Shown one piece after another: positions 36,230-46,041 of a stretch of DNA of 64,000 bases. Under the pieces are notes generated by a model that saw only the letters and a program-made list of their open reading frames with translations, did no database searches and had not been told where the DNA came from. Numbering within the stretch: position 1 is the first letter of the stretch; each line of letters starts with the position of its first letter. Origin of the DNA: Ornithinimicrobium cerasi (GTDB lineage: Bacteria; Actinomycetota; Actinomycetes; Actinomycetales; Dermatophilaceae); assembly GCF_003702705.1 (NCBI RefSeq), contig NZ_QZMN01000011.1:1-64000 (forward strand), given 5' to 3'. The translations under genes were made by a program, and so were the position numbers.

Positions 36230-36831
36230 CGACGCGACCGGAGACCGACCTGCCCGAGCTCCAGGTCCGCCAGCGCTCGCAAGGACGAGGGATCACCGGA
36301 GCGGAAGGCGCCCACGGGGTCCGCGAGGACGGCCTGCAGCCGGCGCGGGTCCTGGCGCACGAGCGCCCGCAGCGCGAGCAGCTCGATGGACTCCGGGTCG
36401 TCCAGCTCGCGGCCCAGCGCGGATGCCCGACGCATCCACGTCACCCGCACGAGCAGCCACAGCAGCACGACGAGCAGGACCGGCGTCGCCGCGGTCGTCA
36501 GGGAGACGACCATCGCGACCGTCGACACCGACCGCTCGAGCGTGTCGCCGGCGTCCACCAGGTCGGCACCGACGCCTGCGGCCCCGGTGAAGGGCGCGTC
36601 CAGCCGGTCCCCGACGAGGGGGATCTCGGTCACCGTGGCTGCGGCCTCGGTCATCCGGTCGCGCAGCGAGGTGCCGGCGTCCCGCAGCGGATCCGCAGGG
36701 GCGGCGAGCGTCATCACCAAGCCGTGCACCCACCGCGCGACGAGCACCCAGAGCACCACCCAGGCCGCCACGAGGAGGTCCATGAGCACCTGACGGGTGT
36801 GGCGTCCGGGGGAGTCGGCATACCAGCGCAT
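36226..36831 (-). CDS. Membrane protein of unknown function
   Basis: A 201-aa protein with two strong membrane helices: about residues 16-40 (LMDLLVAAWVVLWVLVARWV) and about 105-130 (MVVSLTTAATPVLLVVLLWLLV). A loop of about 60 residues between them is probably extracytoplasmic, and the Arg/Leu/Asp-rich C-terminus is cytoplasmic. I recognise no family. It shares a transcript with the following hydrolase. Confidence 0.7.
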   Translation of the reverse strand: MRWYADSPGRHTRQVLMDLLVAAWVVLWVLVARWVHGLVMTLAAPADPLRDAGTSLRDRMTEAAATVTEIPLVGDRLDAPFTGAAGVGADLVDAGDTLERSVSTVAMVVSLTTAATPVLLVVLLWLLVRVTWMRRASALGRELDDPESIELLALRALVRQDPRRLQAVLADPVGAFRSGDPSSLRALADLELGQVGLRSRR

Positions 36832-36901
36832 GGGGCCCAGTCTCTCCCGACCAGATCAGTCCCGACCGCAACGCTGCGGCGCGGTGGGACATCATCGGGG
36901 C

Positions 36902-37522
36902 ATGACGCCTCTGAAGCTGGTGGTCCTGGGGATCCTGGTCGTTGCCCTCGACCTCGACGTGGGCACGGTCGACCTTCTCCTCGACCCCGTGGGGTACGGC
37001 CTCGTCGTGCTCGGCGTGCACCGGGTCGCCCACCTGCACGCCGCCCTCCCCTGGGCGCGTGCCGCCGCAGGTGCGGGACTCGTCGCCTCGGTGCCGGCCC
37101 TCCTCCTCCGGCGGCTGGAGACGGACGTGACCGGTGAGGGCGGCTTCACCACCACCACCCACCGCCTCGTCGAGCACCCCGTCCCCGTCGCGGTGGAGGC
37201 CCTGGCGCAGGCGGCCTTCGTGATCACGGTGTGCACCGCCCTGATCGCCCTCGCGACGAGCGACAGGGTCCGCGCCCCGGCCAGAGTGCTCCGGTGGGCG
37301 CTCCCGGCCGTCGACCTGTTCGCCGTCCTCCTGGGCCTCGTCCTTTTCGCGCTGACGGGCGACGGCGACGTCGAGGTCGCGCCCGGCCCACTGGCCGCGC
37401 TGGCCCTCCTGCTCGTCGTCGTGACCCTCGTCCTGGCGGTCTGGTTCGTCGTGGTGCTCGTCCGGGCGTCCCGCGAGCCGGCCCTGTCGGGCGGCCACGC
37501 CCCTGCGGTGATCGCCGGGTGA
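36902..37522 (+). CDS. Polytopic membrane protein of unknown function
   Basis: A 206-aa hydrophobic protein with about five membrane segments ([78 protein letters not shown]). No catalytic motif is seen. ATG 36902 is the first start after the divergent gene. Its stop overlaps the xerD GTG by 4 nt, so it is co-transcribed with xerD. Confidence 0.7.
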   Translation: MTPLKLVVLGILVVALDLDVGTVDLLLDPVGYGLVVLGVHRVAHLHAALPWARAAAGAGLVASVPALLLRRLETDVTGEGGFTTTTHRLVEHPVPVAVEALAQAAFVITVCTALIALATSDRVRAPARVLRWALPAVDLFAVLLGLVLFALTGDGDVEVAPGPLAALALLLVVVTLVLAVWFVVVLVRASREPALSGGHAPAVIAG

Positions 37523-38490
37523 GCGGACCCGTCCGGCCACCGAGGCCCCGCACCCCGCTGCGACGCGCCACGGACGGCTGGCTGGACCATCTGCGGGTCG
37601 AGCGGGGGCGCTCGGAGCACACCCTGCGCGCCTACCGCCGGGACACGGACCGCTACCTTTCGTTCCTCGCCACGCAGGGCGTCGACGCCCCGGCGGGGGT
37701 GCGCGAGAAGCACGTCACCGACTTCCTGGCCCACCTGCGTCGCGGTGACGAGGAGCATCCGCCGCTGGCCGCGACCTCGGCGGCCCGCACGGTGGTGGCT
37801 GTCCGCGGCCTGCACCGCTTCCTGGCGCTCGAGGGGGAGGTGGCCGGCGACCCCTCGGAGGACGTCCGCCCGCCCGCCCCTCCCCGGAGGCTGCCGAAGG
37901 CGCTCACGGTCGGCGACGTCGAACGGCTCCTGCAGGCGGCCGCGCTCGGCGACGGCCCGGCGGCCCTGCGGGACCGCGCCCTGCTGGAGGTGCTCTACGG
38001 CTGCGGCGCCCGCGTCAGCGAGGCGATCGCCCTGGACCTGGACGACCTGGAGCTCGGCCGGGCCGAGGACGGGACCGGGGGAGTGGTTCGCCTCTTCGGC
38101 AAGGGTCGCAAGGAGCGGATCGTGCCCATGGGTCGCTACGCCCGCGACGCGCTGGACGCCTGGCTGGTCCGGGGCCGGCCAGGGATGGCCAGGGCCGGCC
38201 GCGGGACCCCTGCCGTCTTCGTCAACGCCCGTGGCGGCCGCCTGTCCCGGCAGTCGGCTTGGAGCGCGATCAAGGCGGCGGCGGACCGCGCCGGGCTGCG
38301 CGGTGACGTGTCGCCGCACACGCTGCGCCACTCGTTCGCGACCCACCTCCTCGACGGGGGCGCGGACGTGCGGGTGGTGCAGGAGCTGCTGGGCCACGCC
38401 TCCGTCACCACCACGCAGATCTACACCCACGTGTCGACGCAGCACCTGCGGGAGGTCTACGCCCAGGCGCACCCGCGGGCGCGCGGCTGA
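37519..38490 (+). CDS. xerD: Site-specific tyrosine recombinase XerD
   Basis: A 323-aa tyrosine recombinase that resolves chromosome dimers at dif with XerC. An N-terminal SAM-like core-binding domain ([20 protein letters not shown]) precedes the catalytic domain, with Arg in [11 protein letters not shown], Lys in [30 protein letters not shown] and the nucleophile Tyr in IYTHV. Length and position before parA-scpAB match chromosomal XerD rather than a phage integrase. GTG 37519 overlaps the upstream gene. Confidence 0.95.
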   Translation: MSGPVRPPRPRTPLRRATDGWLDHLRVERGRSEHTLRAYRRDTDRYLSFLATQGVDAPAGVREKHVTDFLAHLRRGDEEHPPLAATSAARTVVAVRGLHRFLALEGEVAGDPSEDVRPPAPPRRLPKALTVGDVERLLQAAALGDGPAALRDRALLEVLYGCGARVSEAIALDLDDLELGRAEDGTGGVVRLFGKGRKERIVPMGRYARDALDAWLVRGRPGMARAGRGTPAVFVNARGGRLSRQSAWSAIKAAADRAGLRGDVSPHTLRHSFATHLLDGGADVRVVQELLGHASVTTTQIYTHVSTQHLREVYAQAHPRARG

Positions 38491-38531
38491 CGGCCACCCG
38501 AACGGTCAACCCGACGTCCGGGAGGGAGAAG

Positions 38532-38550
38532 CCTCGACCTGAGGTCGAGG
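38532..38550. promoter_or_regulatory. 19-bp palindrome upstream of parA
   Basis: CCTCGACCTGAGGTCGAGG has perfect 8-bp arms and a 3-nt centre. TTGACG follows directly at 38551-38556, and TAGTGT lies at 38584-38589. Its form resembles MerR/SoxR-type operators (CCTCAA...TTGAGG), but it could also be a hairpin ending xerD transcripts. Confidence 0.5.
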
Positions 38551-38641
38551 TTGACGGGAGGGGTCCCGACGCACGCGAACCGTTAGTGTCGGCCAGATCG
38601 GCGGGAGGCCGACCCCGACGCGAGCGAGGCTGGAGAACTAC

Positions 38642-39544
38642 GTGAACCGCGAGGCACACGCCACCTACGACCGCCTGCCGGGCACCGAGTCCACGGGCGT
38701 GGGGCAGGACGGTCCGACCGGTCGCCCGATGCCCGACTTCCCGACCCCGCCCCCGCTGGACGGCCACGGCCCCGCCCGCATCATCGCGATGTGCAACCAG
38801 AAGGGCGGCGTCGGCAAGACGACGAGCACCATCAACCTCGGGGCGGCCCTGGCCGAGTACGGCCGCAAGGTCCTCATGGTGGACTTCGACCCCCAGGGCG
38901 CGCTCTCGGTGGGCTTCGGCATCCGCACCAACGACCTCGACGTCACCGTCTACAACCTCCTCGTGGAGCGCGGCCACGACGTGCGCGACGTCATCCTGCC
39001 CACCCGCGTCCCGGGCATCGACATCCTCCCGGCCAACATCGACCTCTCCGCGGCGGAGGTGCAGCTCGTGGGGGAGGTCGCGCGCGAGCAGATCCTGGCC
39101 AGGGTGCTGCGGCCGGTCCTCGACGACTACGACGTCATCCTCATCGACTGCCAGCCCTCGCTCGGGCTGCTGACCGTCAACGCCCTCACGGCCGCGCACG
39201 GGGTGCTGATCCCGCTCGAGTGCGAGTTCTTCGCGATGCGCGGGGTGGCCCTGCTGATCGAGACGATCGAGAAGATCACCGACCGGCTCAACCCGCGGCT
39301 GGAGATCGACGGCATCCTCGCCACGATGTACGACGGGCGGACCCTCCACTCCCGCGAGGTCGTCCGCAGCGTCGTGGACCACTTCGCCGACATCGTGTTC
39401 CACACCGTGATCAGCCGCACCGTCAAGTTCCCCGACGCGACCCTGGCCGCCGAGCCGATCACGACCTACGCCGCCACCCACGCGGGTGCCGAGGCCTACC
39501 GCCAGCTGGCGCGCGAGCTCGTCGCGCGCGGCGGCGCGCCCTGA
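38642..39544 (+). CDS. ParA-family ATPase (Soj-like) of the scpAB cluster
   Basis: A 300-aa deviant-Walker ATPase. CNQKGGVGKTTST gives the signature Lys54 and P-loop (54-61), followed by VDFDPQGALSVGFG and IDCQPSLGLLTVNAL. About 44 N-terminal residues precede the fold. It is not the parAB locus near the origin: no parB follows, and the neighbours scpA-scpB suggest a role linked to condensin loading or nucleoid organisation. GTG 38642 has GGAG 7 nt upstream. Confidence 0.92.
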   Translation: MNREAHATYDRLPGTESTGVGQDGPTGRPMPDFPTPPPLDGHGPARIIAMCNQKGGVGKTTSTINLGAALAEYGRKVLMVDFDPQGALSVGFGIRTNDLDVTVYNLLVERGHDVRDVILPTRVPGIDILPANIDLSAAEVQLVGEVAREQILARVLRPVLDDYDVILIDCQPSLGLLTVNALTAAHGVLIPLECEFFAMRGVALLIETIEKITDRLNPRLEIDGILATMYDGRTLHSREVVRSVVDHFADIVFHTVISRTVKFPDATLAAEPITTYAATHAGAEAYRQLARELVARGGAP

Positions 39545-39555
39545 CGGACCCGGGT

Positions 39556-40446
39556 ATGCCGTCCACCTCGCCGCCGGGGGCCACCCCGGGCGGCGTGCTC
39601 AGCGGGAGCCGGGGGTCCTTCGAGGTCCACCTCGACGTCTTCTCGGGCCCGTTCGAGCTGCTGCTGGGGCTGATCGCCAAGCATCGGCTGGACGTCACCG
39701 AGATCGCGCTGGCGAGCGTGACGGACGAGTTCGTCGCCCACCTGCGGGCGGTCCAGGCCACCGACGCGGACTGGGACCTGTCCCAGGCCAGCGAGTTCGT
39801 CCTCATCGCGGCGACCCTGCTGGACCTCAAGGCGGCCCGCCTGCTGCCGAACGCGCGGGAGGACGACGAGGAGGACCTCGCCCTGATCGAGGCCCGCGAC
39901 CTGCTGTTCGCCCGGCTCCTGCAGTACCGCGCGTTCAAGAAGGTCGCGGACGAGCTGCGGCTGCGCACGGAGGGCGTGGGCCGGATCTTCGCCCGGGACG
40001 TCGGGGTCGAGGAACGGTTCGCGGCGCTGCTGCCCGAGATCGTCCTCGGTGTCAGCCCCGAGCAGCTGGCGATGATCGCCGGCCGGGCGATGATCCCCCG
40101 GCCCACCCCGACCGTGGGGCTGACCCACCTGCACGCACCCCAGGTCTCGGTCCGCGAGCAGGCCTCCCTGCTGGTGGCACGCCTGCGGGAGCGGGGCAGC
40201 GCCAGCTTCCGCGACCTCGTCGCGGACGCCGACACCACCCTGGTCATCGTCGCCAGGTTCCTGGCGCTCCTCGAGCTCTTCCGCGACACCCTGGTCACCC
40301 TCGAGCAGCAGGAGGCGCTCGGGGAGATCCTGGTCCGCTGGACCGGGCCGACCAGCGGCGAGGTGGCGGTCCACGACGAGTTCGACGACGAGGACGAGGG
40401 CGGCGTGCACACAGGCGCCGCCAACGGGGAGGATGGGAACCGATGA
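39556..40446 (+). CDS. scpA: Segregation and condensation protein A
   Basis: A 296-aa kleisin that bridges the SMC heads with ScpB. The N-terminal domain (FEVHLDVFSGPFELLLGLIAKHRLDVTEIALA) and C-terminal winged helix (VARFLALLELFRDTLVTLEQ) are typical, joined by an acidic linker. ATG 39556 lies inside a copy of the window motif (GGTATGCCGT). The stop overlaps scpB by 4 nt. Confidence 0.95.
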   Translation: MPSTSPPGATPGGVLSGSRGSFEVHLDVFSGPFELLLGLIAKHRLDVTEIALASVTDEFVAHLRAVQATDADWDLSQASEFVLIAATLLDLKAARLLPNAREDDEEDLALIEARDLLFARLLQYRAFKKVADELRLRTEGVGRIFARDVGVEERFAALLPEIVLGVSPEQLAMIAGRAMIPRPTPTVGLTHLHAPQVSVREQASLLVARLRERGSASFRDLVADADTTLVIVARFLALLELFRDTLVTLEQQEALGEILVRWTGPTSGEVAVHDEFDDEDEGGVHTGAANGEDGNR

Positions 40447-41084
40447 ACGAGCACAGCGATCACGACGCGGGCGGCGGACCCGCCGACGGGCCGGCCGAGG
40501 GCCACCAGGTGGCCATCGACGTCGACGCGTTCCCCGGCGGCGCCCGGTCGGCGGTGGAGGCGGTGCTCATGGTCGTCGACGAGCCGGTGACCGAGGAGTC
40601 GCTCGCCGAGGCGCTGGAGCTGGCGGTGGAGGACGTCGGCCGGGTGCTCGACGAGCTGGCCAGGGACTACGCCGAGTCGGAGCGCGGGTTCATGCTGCGT
40701 CGGCTCGGCGGCGGCTGGCGCATCTACACCCGCCCGGAATATGCGAGCGTCGTCGAACGCTTCCTCCTCGGCGGTCAGCAGGCCCGACTGACCCAGGCGG
40801 CTCTCGAGACGCTGGCCGTCATCGCCTACCGGCAACCCGTGAGCCGGGCCCGCATCGGCGCGGTCCGCGGCGTCAACGTCGACGGGGTCGTGCGCACGCT
40901 GCTGGCCCGGGGCATGGTGACCGAGACCGGTCAGGACCCCACCGGCGGCGCGGTGCTCTACGGCACCACCGACCTTTTCCTCCAGCGCATGGGACTGGAC
41001 TCACTCGACGACCTGCCCGCTCTCGCGCCCTACCTGCCCTCGGCAGAGGTGCTCGAGGAGCTGGCGGCGGAAGGACTGGCATGA
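40443..41084 (+). CDS. scpB: Segregation and condensation protein B
   Basis: A 213-aa double winged-helix protein that dimerises and binds ScpA. The segments AVLMVVDEPVTEESLAEAL, GWRIYTRPEYA and LETLAVIAYRQPVSRARIGAVRGVN are diagnostic. An acidic N-terminus of about 25 residues precedes the fold. It starts in an ATGA overlap with scpA and ends in a 4-nt overlap with rluB. Confidence 0.96.
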   Translation: MNEHSDHDAGGGPADGPAEGHQVAIDVDAFPGGARSAVEAVLMVVDEPVTEESLAEALELAVEDVGRVLDELARDYAESERGFMLRRLGGGWRIYTRPEYASVVERFLLGGQQARLTQAALETLAVIAYRQPVSRARIGAVRGVNVDGVVRTLLARGMVTETGQDPTGGAVLYGTTDLFLQRMGLDSLDDLPALAPYLPSAEVLEELAAEGLA

Positions 41085-42235
41085 ACGATCGAAGCGGTGG
41101 ACGGCGCGGAGGCGGAGGCTCAGGCTCCGGCCGCGGTGGTTCGGGGTCGGGAGGCTCCGGGCGTGGCGGCTCAGCGTCGGGAGGCTCCGGACGCGGCGGC
41201 TCGGGGGCCGGGCGCGGAGGGTCAGGCTCGGGCGGGTCTGGCCGCGGAGGCTCAGGTTCCGCAGGCCCCGGGCGCGGTGGCCCCGGCTCGGGTCGCACCG
41301 GCGGCTCCGGCCGCGGCGGCACCGGCGCGGGCCGGCCGGGTGGCGCCGGTTCCGGGCGCGGGTCGAGCGCGGGTTCGGGCCGGCCGGGTGCCTCCGGACG
41401 ACCCGGGTCGTCGGCCGGCGGCGGACCGCGCCGCGCCGGCAGCGCGACGCCACCCCCTCGTCGTCCCCGTCAGGCTCCGCGCACCGGCCCCCCCGTCGAC
41501 GTGCACGACCCCGACGGCATCCGGCTGCAGAAGCTGCTCGCCGGGGCGGGCTTCGGGAGCCGCCGTGCCTGCGAGAAGCTCATCTCCGACGGGCGGGTGC
41601 AGGTGGACGACCAGGTCGTCACCGAGCTCGGTGTCCGTGTCGACCCCGCCAAGCAGGTGGTCCGGGTCGACGGCGACCGCGTCGTGCTCGACTCGGACAA
41701 GGTCTACCTCGCCTTCAACAAGCCCGCCGGCGTCGTCTCGACGATGCACGACGAGGAGGGTCGACCCTGCCTGGCGGACTACGTGGGCCACCTGTCCCAG
41801 CGGCTGTTCCACGTCGGGCGGCTCGACCAGGACACCGAGGGTCTGCTGCTGCTGACCAACGACGGCGAGCTCGCCCACCGGCTGCAGCACCCGGCCTACG
41901 GCATCCCCAAGACCTACGTCGCCCAGGTGCACGGCGTCGTCGCCAAGGACGTCGGCAAGCAGCTCCGCGCCGGGATCGAGCTCGAGGACGGCCCCGCGAA
42001 GGTCGACTCCTTCAAGCTGGTCGACTCGCTCCCCGGTCACTCCATCGTGCAGGTGGTCCTGCACGAGGGCCGCAAGCACATCGTCCGGCGGCTGATGGAG
42101 GAGGTCGGCTACCCGGTCGAGGTTCTCTCGCGCGTGCAGGTCGGGCCGGTGCGCCTCGCCGAGCTGCGCACCGGGCGCTACCGCGCGCTGTCCTCGGAGG
42201 AGGTCGCGCAGCTCTACCGCGCGGCCCAGCTGTGA
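41081..42235 (+). CDS. rluB: RluB-family 23S rRNA pseudouridine synthase with Gly/Arg/Ser-rich N-terminus
   Basis: A 384-aa protein. Residues about 4-137 are almost only Gly, Ser, Arg, Ala and Pro, with repeated GRGGSGSGGS-like units. An S4 RNA-binding domain follows (about 146-205, IRLQKLLAGAGFGSRRACE), then the catalytic domain with Asp249 in HVGRLDQDTEG and the C-terminal VVLHEGRKHIVRRLME. The enzyme should modify uridines in 23S rRNA. The tail resembles RGG-type RNA-binding disorder. ATG 41081 is fixed by the 4-nt overlap with scpB. Confidence 0.94.
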   Translation: MNDRSGGRRGGGGSGSGRGGSGSGGSGRGGSASGGSGRGGSGAGRGGSGSGGSGRGGSGSAGPGRGGPGSGRTGGSGRGGTGAGRPGGAGSGRGSSAGSGRPGASGRPGSSAGGGPRRAGSATPPPRRPRQAPRTGPPVDVHDPDGIRLQKLLAGAGFGSRRACEKLISDGRVQVDDQVVTELGVRVDPAKQVVRVDGDRVVLDSDKVYLAFNKPAGVVSTMHDEEGRPCLADYVGHLSQRLFHVGRLDQDTEGLLLLTNDGELAHRLQHPAYGIPKTYVAQVHGVVAKDVGKQLRAGIELEDGPAKVDSFKLVDSLPGHSIVQVVLHEGRKHIVRRLMEEVGYPVEVLSRVQVGPVRLAELRTGRYRALSSEEVAQLYRAAQL

Positions 42236-42280
42236 GGCCCTCCGGCCCCCGGGGCGCCCGGCCCGTCCGGTCGGCGCGGG

Positions 42281-42286
42281 TAGGCT
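42281..42286 (+). promoter_or_regulatory. -10 box of leaderless cmk
   Basis: TAGGCT, 6 nt before GTG 42293. Confidence 0.6.
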
Positions 42287-42292
42287 TGGCGG

Positions 42293-43033
42293 GTGCCTGA
42301 CGCTCCCATCACCGTCGCCATCGACGGACCCAGCGGGTCCGGGAAGTCCTCGGTCTCCAAGGCCGTCGCCCGGACCCTCGGCGTCGCCTACCTCGACACC
42401 GGCGCCATGTACCGCGCGCTCGCGTGGTGGGCCCTCGACCGCGGTCTGGACCTCACGGACCAGGCAGCGGTGGCCCGGGCCGCCCACGACCTCCCGCTGG
42501 AGATCGGCACCGACCCGGACGACGTCACGGTGCGGGTCGACGGCACCGACGTGACCGAGGCGATCCGCCAGACCCGGATCAGCTCGCAGGTCTCGGCCGT
42601 CGCCACCAACCTCGACGTCCGCGCCGAGCTGCGCCGCCGCCAGCGCGAGCTCATCGAGCAGGCCCGCCACGATCACGGCGGCGTGGTGGCCGAAGGACGT
42701 GACATCACCACCGTCGTCGCGCCGGACGCCGAGCACCGCATCCTCGTGACCGCCTCGGAGGAGGCCCGGCTGGCGCGCCGCTCCACCGAGCTGCACGGCG
42801 GTGCCGGGGCGGAGCTCCTCGCCGCGACCCGCGACCAGATCGTGCGCCGCGACCGGGACGACTCGACCGTGAGCGCGTTCTTCGTGCCCGCCGAGGGCGT
42901 GGTGGGGATCGACACCTCGGAGCTGTCCTTCGAGGAGTCGGTCCAGGCGGTCCTCGACGTCGTCCAGGCCGGAGTCGCCAGCCCCACCTCACCTGCCCCG
43001 CTGCACACCCCCGAGACCCAGGAGTCCCGATGA
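42293..43033 (+). CDS. cmk: Cytidylate kinase
   Basis: A 246-aa CMP/dCMP kinase. P-loop GPSGSGKSS (12-20), then [16 protein letters not shown], the NMP-binding insert typical of bacterial [15 protein letters not shown] and RDRDDST. GTG 42293 lies 6 nt after TAGGCT. The C-terminal about 20 residues ([17 protein letters not shown]) are extra, and the stop overlaps the sulfurtransferase start by 4 nt. Confidence 0.96.
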   Translation: MPDAPITVAIDGPSGSGKSSVSKAVARTLGVAYLDTGAMYRALAWWALDRGLDLTDQAAVARAAHDLPLEIGTDPDDVTVRVDGTDVTEAIRQTRISSQVSAVATNLDVRAELRRRQRELIEQARHDHGGVVAEGRDITTVVAPDAEHRILVTASEEARLARRSTELHGGAGAELLAATRDQIVRRDRDDSTVSAFFVPAEGVVGIDTSELSFEESVQAVLDVVQAGVASPTSPAPLHTPETQESR

Positions 43034-43911
43034 CCACCACCTCCGAGCCCACCCCGGCCGACGACCGCATCGCCGGTTACGCCCACCCCGAGCGCCTGGT
43101 GACGACCGCCTGGCTCGCCGAGCACCTCCACGAAGAGGGCCTCGTGGTCCTGGAGTCCGACGAGGACGTCCTGCTCTACGACACCGGACACATCCCCGGC
43201 GCCCTCAAGCTGGACTGGCACACCGACCTCAACGACCCCCTGACCCGTGACTACGTCGACGGCGAGCGCTTCGCGCAGGTGATGGGGGAGCGCGGCATCG
43301 ACCGCGGGACCACCGTCGTGATCTACGGCGACAAGTCCAACTGGTGGGCGGCCTACGCCCTGTGGGTGATGACCCTCTTCGGCCACGAGGACGTGCGCCT
43401 GCTCGACGGCGGCCGCGCCGCCTGGGTCGCCGAGGGTCGCGAGATGACCACCGAGGTCCCCGAGGTCCAGCCGGCCGACTACCCGGTCGTGGAGCGCGAC
43501 GACACCGCAGTCCGGGCCTTCAAGGCCGACGTGCTGGAGCACCTCGGCAAGCCGATGGTCGACGTCCGCTCGCCCGGGGAGTTCTCCGGGGAGCTGCTGC
43601 ACATGCCCGACTACCCGCAGGAGGGCGCGATGCGCGGCGGGCACATCCCCGGTGCCCGGTCGGTGCCGTGGGCGCGCGCCGCCAACGAGGACGGCACCTT
43701 CCGCAGCCGCGAGGAGCTCGAGGCCATCTACCTGCAGGAGCAGGGGCTCGCTCCCTCGGACGACGTCGTCGCCTACTGCCGCATCGGGGAGCGGTCCAGC
43801 CACACCTGGTTCGTGCTGACCCACCTGCTCGGCTTCGAGAAGGTCCGCAACTACGACGGCAGCTGGACCGAGTGGGGCAACTCCGTCGGCGTCCCCGTGG
43901 AGCGCTCGTGA
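43030..43911 (+). CDS. Two-domain rhodanese-type sulfurtransferase (SseA-like)
   Basis: A 293-aa thiosulfate/3-mercaptopyruvate sulfurtransferase. The first rhodanese domain (about 20-150) lacks the active Cys ([11 protein letters not shown]). The second carries Cys250 in the loop CRIGERS, the usual thiosulfate-type loop of actinobacteria. Its position directly before a SufE gene suggests delivery of sulfane sulfur to SufE or cysteine metabolism. It starts in a 4-nt overlap with cmk and ends in a 4-nt overlap with sufE. Confidence 0.94.
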   Translation: MTTTSEPTPADDRIAGYAHPERLVTTAWLAEHLHEEGLVVLESDEDVLLYDTGHIPGALKLDWHTDLNDPLTRDYVDGERFAQVMGERGIDRGTTVVIYGDKSNWWAAYALWVMTLFGHEDVRLLDGGRAAWVAEGREMTTEVPEVQPADYPVVERDDTAVRAFKADVLEHLGKPMVDVRSPGEFSGELLHMPDYPQEGAMRGGHIPGARSVPWARAANEDGTFRSREELEAIYLQEQGLAPSDDVVAYCRIGERSSHTWFVLTHLLGFEKVRNYDGSWTEWGNSVGVPVERS

Positions 43912-44390
43912 CCGCCACCGCCGAGCCCGGCGCCGGCCTGCCCGCGGCGCTCGCGGAGCTGGCCGAGGACTTCTCCGCCGTCACCGAGCGGGAGCGGCTC
44001 CAGCTCCTCCTCGAGATCAGCCGGGAGCTGCCGGAGCTGCCCGAGCGCTACGCCGGCCACCTGGAGAGCATGGAGCGCGTCGACGAGTGCCAGTCGCCGC
44101 TCTTCCTCGCCGTGGAGGTCGGTGACGACCCGGACCGCACGGTGCGGCTCTTCTTCGACGCGCCCCCCGAGGCCCCCACCACCCGCGGGTTCGCGGGCAT
44201 CCTGCACGAGGGGCTGGACGGTCTGCCCGCCGAGGACGTCCTGCAGGTGCCGGACGACGCGGCCTACCGCTTCGGGCTCTCGGCCGCCGTGTCGCCGCTG
44301 CGCATGCGCGGCATGGTCGCCATGCTGGGGCGGATCAAGCGGCAGGTGCGCCTGCGCCGAGACGCCCTCGCGGCGGGCGGCACGGCATGA
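43908..44390 (+). CDS. SufE-family sulfur acceptor
   Basis: A 160-aa SufE-like protein. Cys61 in [10 protein letters not shown] is the acceptor residue in the family, which takes persulfide from a cysteine desulfurase (or here perhaps from the rhodanese) for Fe-S assembly. The surrounding [15 protein letters not shown] and [14 protein letters not shown] are conserved. GTG 43908 overlaps sseA; the stop overlaps der by 4 nt. No suf operon is in the window. Confidence 0.92.
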   Translation: MTATAEPGAGLPAALAELAEDFSAVTERERLQLLLEISRELPELPERYAGHLESMERVDECQSPLFLAVEVGDDPDRTVRLFFDAPPEAPTTRGFAGILHEGLDGLPAEDVLQVPDDAAYRFGLSAAVSPLRMRGMVAMLGRIKRQVRLRRDALAAGGTA

Positions 44391-45946
44391 GCACCGACGA
44401 GCAGCACCCCGTCGACCCCGGGGCGGACGGGGTCGAGGTCGTGTGGACCGGCGGCGACGACCCCGACCACCCGGTCCGGCCCGGGCCGGACCCCACCGAG
44501 GACGACGCGCAGCTCGAGAACGCGCTGCGGGCGGGCCTGGAGGAGTTCGAGCTCTCCGACGAGGACCGCGACCTGGTCGAGCGCGGCGGGCCCGGCGAGG
44601 ACGACGAGGAGCACGAGGAGTCCCGTCCCGTCGTGGCCGTGGTCGGGCGTCCCAACGTGGGCAAGTCGAGCCTGGTCAACCGGATCATCGGCCGCCGGGA
44701 GGCGGTCGTCGAGGACGTCCCCGGGGTGACCCGGGACCGCGTCGCCTACGACGCCGACTGGGCCGGCCGGCGCTTCACGCTGGTCGACACCGGCGGCTGG
44801 GAGGTCGACGCGACCGGGATCCACCTGCGGGTGGCCGAGCAGGCCGAGGTCGCGGTCCAGCTCGCCGACGTCGTGATCTTCGTCGTGGACGCGACCGTGG
44901 GCGCCACCGACACCGACGAGCAGGTCGTCCGCCTCCTGCGGCGCTCCCGCAAGCCCGTCGTCCTGGTCGCCAACAAGGTGGACGACCAGCGGATGGAGGG
45001 GGAGGCGGCGTCGCTGTGGTCCCTCGGTCTGGGCCAGCCGTGGCCCGTCTCCGCGCTGCACGGACGCGGGTCCGGCGACGCGCTCGACGCCGTCCTCGAC
45101 GTGCTACCGGACACGTCGTCCGTCTTCGGCGCCTACCAGCGCGGCGGTCCGCGCCGCGTGGCCCTCCTCGGGCGGCCGAACGTCGGCAAGTCCTCCCTGC
45201 TCAACAAGCTCGCCGGCGAGGAGCGGGTCGTCGTCGACGAGGTGGCGGGCACCACGCGCGACCCCGTCGACGAGCTCATCCAGCTCGCCGACAGCGGCAA
45301 GGTATGGCGTTTCGTCGACACCGCGGGCATCCGCCGGAGGGTGCACCAGACCCGGGGCGCGGACTTCTACGCCTCCCTCCGGACGCAGACCGCGCTGGAG
45401 AAGGCCGAGGTCGCGGTCGTGCTGATCGACGTCTCCGAGCCGATCGCCGAGCAGGACATCCGGGTGGTGCAGCAGGTCGTCGACGCCGGCCGGGCGCTCG
45501 TCATCGCCTACAACAAGTGGGACCTGATGGACGAGGAGCGCCAGTACTACCTGGAGCGGGAGATCGAGCGCGAGCTGGTCCAGATCCCGTGGGCGCCCCG
45601 GGTCAACATCTCGGCCGCCACCGGACGGCACGTGGCGAGGCTGGAGCCCGCTCTCGAGCTCGCCCTGGCGTCCTGGGACCGGCGGGTGCCGACCTCCCGG
45701 CTCAACGCCTTCCTCGGCGAGGTCGTGGCGGGTCACCCGCACCCGGTACGCAGCGGCAAGCAGCCGCGCATCCTCTTCGCCACCCAGGCGGACACCCGCC
45801 CCCCGAGGTTCGTGCTCTTCGCGTCCGGCTTCATCGAGGCCGGCTACCGCCGCTTCCTGGAGCGGCGGCTGCGCGAGGAGTTCGGCTTCGAGGGCACGCC
45901 GATCGAGATCTCGGTGCGGGTGAGGGAGCGACGCTCGCGACGCTGA
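44387..45946 (+). CDS. der: Ribosome biogenesis GTPase Der (EngA)
   Basis: A 519-aa tandem GTPase. The first G domain has GRPNVGKSS at 87-95 and DTGGW; the second has GRPNVGKSS near residue 262 and DTAGI, with NKWD. A C-terminal KH-like domain follows (ISAATGRH...FVLFASGF). The acidic N-terminus of about 80 residues is typical of actinobacteria. It matures the 50S subunit. Starts in a 4-nt overlap with sufE. Confidence 0.97.
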   Translation: MSTDEQHPVDPGADGVEVVWTGGDDPDHPVRPGPDPTEDDAQLENALRAGLEEFELSDEDRDLVERGGPGEDDEEHEESRPVVAVVGRPNVGKSSLVNRIIGRREAVVEDVPGVTRDRVAYDADWAGRRFTLVDTGGWEVDATGIHLRVAEQAEVAVQLADVVIFVVDATVGATDTDEQVVRLLRRSRKPVVLVANKVDDQRMEGEAASLWSLGLGQPWPVSALHGRGSGDALDAVLDVLPDTSSVFGAYQRGGPRRVALLGRPNVGKSSLLNKLAGEERVVVDEVAGTTRDPVDELIQLADSGKVWRFVDTAGIRRRVHQTRGADFYASLRTQTALEKAEVAVVLIDVSEPIAEQDIRVVQQVVDAGRALVIAYNKWDLMDEERQYYLEREIERELVQIPWAPRVNISAATGRHVARLEPALELALASWDRRVPTSRLNAFLGEVVAGHPHPVRSGKQPRILFATQADTRPPRFVLFASGFIEAGYRRFLERRLREEFGFEGTPIEISVRVRERRSRR

Positions 45947-46041
45947 CCCACCCGGGCGATGAGTGTGGCGCGCCGGGGAGGTCTACCCGAGCATCGACAT
46001 ACCCCACCCGACCGGGCGGGACCGCACCGAGGAGGATCCGC

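Noticed and set aside
37519-38490. Phage integrase with attachment site
   Set aside because: Context (xerD-parA-scpAB) and sequence indicate chromosomal XerD; there is no adjacent tRNA or att repeat.
38532-38550. parS site for the nearby parA
   Set aside because: It does not resemble the conserved actinobacterial parS (TGTTTCACGTGAAACA), and no parB is adjacent.
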